Source: SIRX01 sp965214475 (GTDB lineage: Bacteria > Actinomycetota > Rubrobacteria > Rubrobacterales > Rubrobacteraceae). Taken from it: 64,000 nucleotides of DNA. Of this stretch, positions 58,558 through 64,000 are shown piece after piece. Under the pieces are notes generated by a model. That model did not search any database. It saw only the letters and a program-made list of their open reading frames with translations, and was not told where the DNA came from. The stretch is taken from positions 1,860,001 to 1,924,000 of the forward strand of contig OZ243953.1 in the NCBI GenBank assembly GCA_965214475.1. The letters run 5' to 3'. Position numbers and translations under genes: made by a program. How positions within the stretch are numbered: the stretch's first letter is position 1; each line of letters opens with the position of its first letter.

Positions 58558-60174
58558 ATGAAAGAGGCGAACTCCAAAGGACTGCGATGGTGGTGGATCC
58601 TCTTTACGGGTGCCACCGTTGCCGTGCTCGATTACGTCCTGATATTTTTGGTGGTCTACGCTTACGTCGGCTCCGAGCGGCTCCTGGCGGGCGGCGAGCC
58701 GGACGACGTTCGACTGGATGCGGTCCTTACGGCGTTCGGCATTCTGGGGCTTCCCCTCATGCACCTTCTCCTGGTTATACTGGCGGCCCGTTACCTGGCC
58801 TACCGGTCGGACGGCCGGTTCGTTCTATACGGTATTCTGGCGGGACTAGTCGCGCTGGTGGGCTACCAACTGATCGGGCTGTCTTTCGGAGCGTTTGGGC
58901 CGGACGAGGCGGTCCGCTCCCTGCTCGCTACCCTGGCCGGTGGTTGGCTGGGCGGCGTCTGGGGCCGCGTCGCGGTCGAACGCCGGGAGGCGCTCTACCG
59001 GGCCAGCCGGGATATCGAGCTGGCCCAACAGCCGGAGACCGTCGTCGAGGCCATCGGTGAACATCTGGCCGGCCCGGACGTGAGCGGCGTAGCGGTGTGG
59101 CGGAAAGCCCCGTCATCCGGGGACGAGACCGACGCAGGCCTCACACTGTTGGCCACCTGGCTCCCGCGCAAAGGCCCGGTCTGGAACGTAGAGGAGCAGC
59201 TCGATGTAGACGAACTTCTATCCTTGAACGACCCGGGGGACGCCATGCCCGTCGTGCTGCGCGGTGAGCGGCTCCGGGCCTTCGGAGAAGATGTTCACTA
59301 CGGCCGGGAGGTCCGGTCGGTGCTGCTGTTGCCGCTGCGCTCCGCCGAAGCAGGCGAGTTCGGCCTTTTGGCGGTGGCCTTCCGGCTCCGGCGGCGCGTG
59401 TTCCGGCATTTGGCGCGCGGCTACCAGACTATCGGCGTCCAGGCGGCGCTGGCGCTGGAGAACCTGAGGCTCGTGGAAGAGGCCCGAAAAGCCGCGGTGA
59501 TGGGCGAACGACAGAGGCTGGCTAACGAGATCCACGACACTCTAGCCCAGGGCTTCAACAGCATCGCGATAAACTTGGACACGGTGGTCCAAAAGATACC
59601 GCCCGAACCCGGGCCAGTACGCCGGCTCCTGAATCTCTCCCGCAGCACCGCCCGCGAGAGCCTGGCGGAGGCGCGGCGGCTGGTGTGGGCCTTGCGCCCG
59701 GAAGCCCTCGACCGGCACTCCCTGCCCGAAGCTATAGCCTTGCTCGCAGGTCGGTGGTCCCAGGAGACTGGCGTCGAGGCGGGCGCCATCGTTGCCGGCC
59801 CGCCACGCCAACTCTCCCCGGAGATTGAGTCCGCCCTGCTACGCACCGCACAGGAAACGCTCTCCAACACCCGCAAGCACGCCCGGGCCAAACGGATCAT
59901 GCTTACCCTCACTTACATGCAGAATAAGGTAATGTTCGACTCTCGTGACGACGGGATAGGCTTCGACCAGGAGCAGGTCGCCGGCGAAGTCCGGGACCAG
60001 AGTGCCGGCGGCTTCGGACTCAAGGCTATGCGGGAGCGCATCGAGCAGCTAGGCGGCACCGTACACATCGAGAGCGAGCCGGGAGAAGGAACCTCGCTCG
60101 CCGTCGCGCTGCCGGCCGGCGAAGGCGAAGTAGTCCCGGGAAAGCCCGGAAAACCTTTAGAGGAGCTGCATTGA
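58558..60174 (+). CDS. NarL-type sensor histidine kinase with GAF domain
   Basis: A 538-residue membrane kinase. Four hydrophobic helices lie in residues ~8-140 with short connections, so the stimulus may be within the membrane. A GAF domain spans ~145-305. The HisKA_3 dimerisation box is GERQRLANEIHDTLAQGFNSIAINL (phospho-accepting H326). HATPase motifs are TAQETLSNTRKHARAKRI, DDGIGFD and GGFGLKAMRERIEQLGG. Start: ATG 58558 with AAGGAC upstream; a TTG three codons earlier is possible. It overlaps the response regulator by 4 nt. Confidence 0.93.
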   Translation: MKEANSKGLRWWWILFTGATVAVLDYVLIFLVVYAYVGSERLLAGGEPDDVRLDAVLTAFGILGLPLMHLLLVILAARYLAYRSDGRFVLYGILAGLVALVGYQLIGLSFGAFGPDEAVRSLLATLAGGWLGGVWGRVAVERREALYRASRDIELAQQPETVVEAIGEHLAGPDVSGVAVWRKAPSSGDETDAGLTLLATWLPRKGPVWNVEEQLDVDELLSLNDPGDAMPVVLRGERLRAFGEDVHYGREVRSVLLLPLRSAEAGEFGLLAVAFRLRRRVFRHLARGYQTIGVQAALALENLRLVEEARKAAVMGERQRLANEIHDTLAQGFNSIAINLDTVVQKIPPEPGPVRRLLNLSRSTARESLAEARRLVWALRPEALDRHSLPEAIALLAGRWSQETGVEAGAIVAGPPRQLSPEIESALLRTAQETLSNTRKHARAKRIMLTLTYMQNKVMFDSRDDGIGFDQEQVAGEVRDQSAGGFGLKAMRERIEQLGGTVHIESEPGEGTSLAVALPAGEGEVVPGKPGKPLEELH

Positions 60175-60782
60175 AAGAACACACCCAGCCCATCCGCGTC
60201 CTTATCGCTGACGATCACCTCGTCGTCCGGCTGGGCCTTATAGAGATGCTCAACGACGAGCCCGAGTTCGAGGTCGTGGGCGAGGCTACTAACGGGATGG
60301 AAGCCGTAGACCTCGCGGACTGGAGAAAGCCGGACGTAGTTCTGATGGACCTACGGATGCCGGAGCTCGACGGCGCGACGGCCATCGCCCGGATAAAAGC
60401 GTGCAGCCCGGAGACGAACGCCCTGGTACTCACCACCTACGAGAGCGACGCCGACGTTATAAAAGCCATAGGGAACGGCGCGACCGGCTACATGCTAAAA
60501 GACGCTCCGCGGGAGGATCTGTTGCAGGCAATCCGTAACGCCGCCGAAGGCAAGCCGCTCCTCGCACCGACCGTAACGGCCCGGCTCATGGATCGGATGC
60601 GAAAACCCGCCGCCGACGCCCTGACCCCGCGGGAGATCGAGATCCTGGAGCTCGTCGCTGGCGGTGCGCGCAACAAAGAGGTAGCCAAAGAGCTGTGGAT
60701 CACCGAGATCACGGTAAAAACCCACATGACCAACATCTTCGAGAAGCTCGGCGTCACCGACCGCACCGCCGCGGCGTCCTGA
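60171..60782 (+). CDS. NarL/FixJ-family response regulator
   Basis: A 203-residue regulator. The receiver domain has VLIADDHLVVRLGLIEML and the phosphorylation site VVLMDLRMPELDG (D60), with the conserved Lys in GYMLKDAPREDLL. A LuxR helix-turn-helix follows (LTPREIEILELVAGGARNKEVAKELWITEITVKTHMTNIFEKLG). The TTG start overlaps the kinase stop (TTGA), with GGAG 6 nt upstream. With the kinase it forms a two-component system located between two secreted, wall-anchored protein genes, plausible targets. Confidence 0.94.
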   Translation: MKEHTQPIRVLIADDHLVVRLGLIEMLNDEPEFEVVGEATNGMEAVDLADWRKPDVVLMDLRMPELDGATAIARIKACSPETNALVLTTYESDADVIKAIGNGATGYMLKDAPREDLLQAIRNAAEGKPLLAPTVTARLMDRMRKPAADALTPREIEILELVAGGARNKEVAKELWITEITVKTHMTNIFEKLGVTDRTAAAS

Positions 60783-60803
60783 GCCTGGACCCCTAACTCC
60801 AGA

Positions 60804-61523
60804 CTACCGAAAGAGCCGGGCCACCAGCAGCCCACCAGCCAACAGCAAAACGCACGCCCCTAAAGGAATAAGTGAAGTCCCCGAGGTTACAGGTAAATTC
60901 GTTTCATCGGGCGCCTCGGCTACGGCGACGCCGGAACCATTCTCGGCGCCAGTTTCATTCTCGCTATTCGCCCCACTCGCACGGTTTTCGTTACCACGCT
61001 CCGGGCTGCTCTGTTCATCTCCGGCTTTCCGATCTGCGCTGGTATTCGTTAAAGCTGAGCTCCCAGATGATTGTGAAGCAAACTCAGTACTGTTAGAAGG
61101 TTCAGCTTCGGGTTGCGGAGAAGAGTTATCCGCCCCGGTCTCGTCGGCATCCGCTTCGTTCTGGTTGCTAGATCTAATGCTCGACAGGGTTTCGGAGAAC
61201 TCTTTGAGAGACTGATCTACGGCGTTCTTGGCTTTAGGAATGGAATCTTTAGCCTCGTCCTGAGGAGGCCCAATAGGCCCTGTCGGCGGGGGCTGTTGGC
61301 AGTTTTCGACGAGATCCGCGGGAGGAATTTCGTACTGATCTAGGCTGGCGCAAGTTATTACCTCGGTTTCACATTCCTCGACCAACTCAGGCGGGGGAAT
61401 TTCGAGTTCCAGGTAATTGTCGCAGGTGATCTCTACAGGCCCGTATTGATCTTCTGGCGGTGTCTGCGCCAGGGCCGGCGCAGCGGCTGCTAACACCAGT
61501 ACCCATATCGCCAGGTGGACCAA
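60804..61523 (-). CDS. Secreted, LPxTG-like anchored protein with low-complexity stalk
   Basis: A 239-residue surface protein. A signal peptide (IWVLVLAAAAPALAQ) is followed by two copies of a short motif, ITCDNYLELEIPPPELVEEC and ITCASLDQYEIPPADLVENC (~33-75), then a long Ser/Asn/Glu-rich stalk (~80-195). The C-terminus has NLPVTSG, a hydrophobic helix and an Arg tail: a sortase-type signal of LPxTxG form. The TTG at 61523 is the track-supported start but has only AAAAGG near it. It converges on the response regulator, 21 nt apart. Confidence 0.8.
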   Translation of the reverse strand: MVHLAIWVLVLAAAAPALAQTPPEDQYGPVEITCDNYLELEIPPPELVEECETEVITCASLDQYEIPPADLVENCQQPPPTGPIGPPQDEAKDSIPKAKNAVDQSLKEFSETLSSIRSSNQNEADADETGADNSSPQPEAEPSNSTEFASQSSGSSALTNTSADRKAGDEQSSPERGNENRASGANSENETGAENGSGVAVAEAPDETNLPVTSGTSLIPLGACVLLLAGGLLVARLFR

Positions 61524-61620
61524 CAGACCTTTTATCTCGTGCTCCTCTCGCCTAACTTATTGTAACCCTTTTAATTAGCCACTGCTTTCTATTTCCGTTT
61601 GATAAGGATACTCTAGGATC

Positions 61621-61827
61621 TCAATAAACTTCGCTAAATTGACGTTTCCGGATAGCATCATTGCCACTCGCTTCGTGCAGAATGCGGCCAGTGAGCCAGA
61701 CTCCCCGATGACCACAGAAACAGCGGTAGTGTACTTCCATACCTTTCTGGGTGTTGAGTATGGTTTCGATATCCTGGGAAAACAGGAGGACCCGCGAGCC
61801 GTGGTCTGGACAGTACACATCGAACAT
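61621..61827 (-). CDS. Small zinc-ribbon-like protein
   Basis: A 68-residue protein. It starts MFDVYCPDHGSRVLLF and later has YRCFCGHRGVWLTG: the pairs C-P-D-H and C-F-C-G-H suggest a zinc-binding knuckle. I choose the ATG at 61827 because GGAAGG lies 8 nt upstream; a longer open frame to 61941 overlaps the previous gene. It follows the small membrane protein gene by 1 nt. The function is unknown. Confidence 0.65.
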   Translation of the reverse strand: MFDVYCPDHGSRVLLFSQDIETILNTQKGMEVHYRCFCGHRGVWLTGRILHEASGNDAIRKRQFSEVY

Positions 61828-61828
61828 C

Positions 61829-62035
61829 TTAGCCGCCTTCCTCTCCCGAACGACACTCAGAGGATCTCGAACGTGCCGCTTCTTCTGATTCGCGATCGCC
61901 ACACAGAAGCACTTTCCACACGGGCCAAAACTGATCCTCACGTCGGGAACCGTACGAACTTAAACCCGCATAAACCAACACCACCCACAGCAGACCAACC
62001 CCCACAAAGAACAATGCCCACAACACTTCGGCCAT
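61829..62035 (-). CDS. Small single-helix membrane protein
   Basis: A 68-residue protein: one N-terminal helix (VLWALFFVGVGLLWVVLVYAGL), then a charged, Ser/Arg-rich cytoplasmic tail (GDRESEEAARSRSSE). The ATG has an excellent AGAAGGAGG site 5 nt upstream, strong evidence for translation. It is the first gene of a two-gene unit with the zinc-ribbon protein, divergent from the GntR regulator whose operators lie between. Confidence 0.65.
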   Translation of the reverse strand: MAEVLWALFFVGVGLLWVVLVYAGLSSYGSRREDQFWPVWKVLLCGDRESEEAARSRSSECRSGEEGG

Positions 62036-62061
62036 TCGCGCCTCCTTCTGCCCACTTGGGC

Positions 62062-62067
62062 TATAAT
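62062..62067 (+). promoter_or_regulatory. -10 element of the GntR gene
   Basis: A perfect TATAAT immediately upstream of the 18-bp palindrome at 62069-62086. Repressor binding to the palindrome would block this promoter. Confidence 0.5.
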
Positions 62068-62068
62068 C

Positions 62069-62124
62069 GTCCTAACAATTTAGGACAGCTATTACTGTCA
62101 TAGTGTCATAGGACGATAGGACGA
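62069..62124. promoter_or_regulatory. Operator repeats for the GntR regulator
   Basis: The palindrome GTCCTA-ACAATT-TAGGAC is at 62069-62086; the same half-site recurs as a tandem repeat TAGGACGA at 62109-62116 and 62117-62124, ending 3 nt before the gntR start. Four half-sites in the divergent gap suggest autoregulation and control of the two small genes. Confidence 0.65.
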
Positions 62125-62127
62125 CAA

Positions 62128-63072
62128 GTGGATCTAAAGCTAAGCCCGTTGAACACGAAGAGCCCCGTACCGGTTCACGTACAGTTAGAGGAGCAGTTGA
62201 AGCATCTGGTTTTGAGCGGTGAGCTTGGTGTGGGCGAGAAGTTGCCGAGTATCCGGGCATTGGCGGGGTTTTTGCGGATAAACCGCAACACGGTGGCGCG
62301 GGTGATGACGGAGCTGGAGCGTGAGGGGTATGTAGAGACTCGCCGGGGGAGTGGGGTGTTCGTGATCGAGCCTTCGGTGAGCACGGAGGATATAAAGCGC
62401 CAGAGGCTGTTGGAGAGGGTTGTGGATCAGGCGCTAGACGAAGGCGTGTCGGTCGAAGATCTCGGCCGCGAGCTTCTGGCCCGGTCTGGGGCGTTCTCGT
62501 CGGAAAAGACGCGGGTAGCCCTGATCGAGTGCAACAGGCCGCAGGTCGAGCAGTTCTCGGCCGAGTTGGAGGAGCATCTTCCGGTTGCGGTGGAAGGTGT
62601 TCTGGTCGAAGAGCTGGAAGAGAAGGTAGCGGAGAAAGCAGAACTCCCCTGGCAACTGGTAGTGACCACCTTCTTCCACGTTCAGGAGGTAGAAGCACTG
62701 CTAGAGTCGAGTGGAATAGAGACTGTAGCGTTGCTGGAGGAGGCGACCGTAGAGACTTTGAAGACTTTAGCGGCGCTACCGGATGGCACTTCTGTTGGGG
62801 TAGTAGGAAACTCCCGGTCGTGTACCGAGAACTTGCTGAGGTCTCTGAAAGGGGCTAGCCTGGATCGTCTGAAGACCCTTGCGGTCTATGATTATCGAGA
62901 TACCGAAGAAGTCCTGGCGATGATCGAGAAGGTGAAAGTCGTAGTCTCCGGTAGCGTGTCGGCCCGGCATATCGCGGAACTAGCACCCTCGGAGGAACTA
63001 GAACTCATAATAGACCACCGCACACTCGATAAGGGCGGTATGGAGATGCTAGGCCGGATGCTCCGCTCCTAG
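62128..63072 (+). CDS. GntR-family transcriptional regulator
   Basis: A 314-residue regulator. The winged helix-turn-helix is at residues ~13-78: PVHVQLEEQLKHLVLSGEL, GEKLPSIRALAGFLRINRNTVARVMTELEREGYVETRRGSGVFV. The effector part (~90-314) is not UTRA, FCD or aminotransferase; it looks like a periplasmic-binding or Rossmann-type two-lobe domain (RVALIECNRPQVEQFSAEL, SVGVVGNSRSCTENLLRSL, KVVVSGSVSARHIAEL). The GTG start follows operator repeats by 3 nt. It probably represses itself and the divergent small genes. Confidence 0.88.
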   Translation: MDLKLSPLNTKSPVPVHVQLEEQLKHLVLSGELGVGEKLPSIRALAGFLRINRNTVARVMTELEREGYVETRRGSGVFVIEPSVSTEDIKRQRLLERVVDQALDEGVSVEDLGRELLARSGAFSSEKTRVALIECNRPQVEQFSAELEEHLPVAVEGVLVEELEEKVAEKAELPWQLVVTTFFHVQEVEALLESSGIETVALLEEATVETLKTLAALPDGTSVGVVGNSRSCTENLLRSLKGASLDRLKTLAVYDYRDTEEVLAMIEKVKVVVSGSVSARHIAELAPSEELELIIDHRTLDKGGMEMLGRMLRS

Positions 63073-63095
63073 CCCCCCGTCGGGTTCTGGAAAGC

Positions 63096-64000
63096 TTATC
63101 CTTTGCCAGTTCTGACGGCCCCGGCGAAAAAGATCACAGCCGCACTCAGGGCGACCACGATGTAGAGGGCTCCTCCGAGACCGAACACTTCGGCCACGAA
63201 GCCTATGGCGGGCGGCCCGATCAGGAAGCCTGTATATCCGGCGGTGGAGACGGCGGCGAGCGCGGGTCCGGGCGCCATACCTTTTGTGCGCCCCGCCGCG
63301 CTGAGGGCTGCGGGGAAAACTATAGAGAAGCCTATCCCTGCGCAGGCGAAACCAACGAGCGCCACGATGGGCTGTGCAACGGCCAGCGCCACACCGAGAC
63401 CGACGGCCGCTATTCCTCCGCACAGCCGCACCAACCGGGCTGGTCCGAAGTGCGCTATTAGACCGTCACCGAAGAGTCTTCCGAAAGCCATCGTTAGCGA
63501 GAACGCCGCGTATCCGGCGGCGGCAAAGCCCGGTCCGGTTTCCAGAGGGCCGCTCAGGTAGACGGCGCTCCAGTCAGACATCGTACCCTCACCGAGCAAG
63601 ACACAGAAAGATATGACTCCGAGACCGAGCAAGGCCCGCGTGGGCCGGGCAAAGGCAGGAGCGCCGTTTTCCGCGGCGTCGGCGCTGTCCGGCAGTAGTA
63701 GCCGGTAAGCCACTACGGCGGCGATGGCGCAGAGTATGGCTACCACCGAGAAGTGCGGCAGGGGCTGGACTTCAGCCGATGCCGCCAGCCCGCCCAGAAC
63801 CGCGCCGGCGAGGCCGCCAAAGCTGAAGGCGGCGTGGAAGGAGGACATGATCGGGCGCCCGTACCACTTCTCGACCGCTACGGCCTGGGAGTTCATAGAA
63901 ACATCCAACGAGCCGTTGGCGGCTCCAACTACGGCTACGGCTGGCACGAGCCAGAACAGGCTGGGGGCCAGCGCCGGCAGAACAATCGAGAAGGAGAGCA
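63096..64000 (-). CDS. MFS transporter, C-terminal part (cut by window edge)
   Basis: The minus-strand frame is open from the stop at 63096 to the window end; a GTG at 63947 is internal, because the helix upstream of it (IVLPALAPSLFWLVPAVAVVG) continues in frame. About 300 residues are visible, with roughly nine helices. GANGS-like AANGSLDVSMNSQAVAVEKWYGRPIMSSFHAAFSFGGLAGAVLGG is characteristic of MFS proteins like YbjJ and fucose-permease relatives, and SFTMAFGR-like SLTMAFGRLFGDGLIAHFG is the central loop. The substrate is unknown. It is convergent with gntR, 23 nt apart. Confidence 0.87.
   Translation of the reverse strand, partial: LSFSIVLPALAPSLFWLVPAVAVVGAANGSLDVSMNSQAVAVEKWYGRPIMSSFHAAFSFGGLAGAVLGGLAASAEVQPLPHFSVVAILCAIAAVVAYRLLLPDSADAAENGAPAFARPTRALLGLGVISFCVLLGEGTMSDWSAVYLSGPLETGPGFAAAGYAAFSLTMAFGRLFGDGLIAHFGPARLVRLCGGIAAVGLGVALAVAQPIVALVGFACAGIGFSIVFPAALSAAGRTKGMAPGPALAAVSTAGYTGFLIGPPAIGFVAEVFGLGGALYIVVALSAAVIFFAGAVRTGKG

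Noticed and set aside
1..64000. tRNA, rRNA, CRISPR arrays, insertion sequences and prophage genes.
   Set aside because: I looked for T-loop-like GGTTCGA strings with matching stems, regular repeats and transposase or integrase motifs and found none that hold up.

Overview
The window looks like chromosome of a high-GC Gram-positive bacterium, probably a deep-branching actinomycete; the gene mix (actinobacterial-type inositol-phosphate synthase, Tat-exported amidases, LPxTG-like anchored surface proteins, frequent GTG/TTG starts with 4-nt TTGA/GTGA overlaps) reminded me of Rubrobacter, but I could not run a search, so the genus is an inference. I see no rRNA, tRNA, CRISPR array, insertion sequence or phage gene.

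Layout. (1) 1-16.9 kb is a surface-glycan region: two glycosyltransferases and a sulfotransferase on the minus strand, a membrane-anchored sulfatase, two paralogous exported peptidoglycan amidases, a Wzm/Wzt-type ABC exporter followed by two GT2 enzymes, a minus-strand rfbA-rfbC-sulfotransferase operon (dTDP-sugar supply), and a 1022-residue polytopic membrane protein with C-terminal TPRs. Together they suggest export of a sulfated, probably deoxysugar-containing polymer. (2) 17-19.8 kb: thrC-thrB, then a VapBC-type toxin-antitoxin pair whose toxin carries two in-frame stops. (3) 19.9-30.2 kb: ilvBNCE and leuA-(HExxH protein)-leuB-cimA, making branched-chain amino acids by both the threonine-independent citramalate route and the standard route. 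Each set is preceded by a long leader with a short ORF rich in Leu/Ile codons and overlapping hairpins, i.e. probable translational attenuation. (4) 30.1-40.5 kb is housekeeping and accessory: a radical SAM protein, a K+ channel, a phosphodiesterase, a PAS-LuxR regulator, an orphan DNA methyltransferase, an aldo/keto reductase, a thioesterase, TPR and epimerase genes.

(5) 40.69-50.35 kb is the most unusual part: nine plus-strand genes with every junction overlapping or within 1 nt. They encode inositol-3-phosphate synthase, an HD-like hydrolase, a SAM methyltransferase, a Gfo/Idh/MocA dehydrogenase, a zinc-ribbon metallo-beta-lactamase-fold protein, a YcaO-domain protein, a xylose-isomerase-like TIM barrel, a GT4 glycosyltransferase and a PIG-L deacetylase. 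Ino1 + GT4 + PIG-L is the logic of the first half of mycothiol synthesis, but no MshC/MshD is present and a YcaO enzyme sits in the middle. I read this as a candidate undescribed pathway to a modified inositol glycoside.

(6) 50.5-56.8 kb: an SDR, an HD phosphohydrolase, a BtuF-like binding protein, a site-2 protease, a Pol I-like polymerase and an EamA transporter. (7) 57.2-64 kb: a NarL-type two-component system flanked by two LPxTG-like secreted proteins, two tiny proteins divergent from a GntR regulator with clear operator repeats, and an MFS transporter cut by the window end. Several genes (at 32340, 32850, 35114, 36531, 54196 and 54261) have a -10-like hexamer 6-8 nt before the start codon and no Shine-Dalgarno sequence, suggesting leaderless mRNAs.
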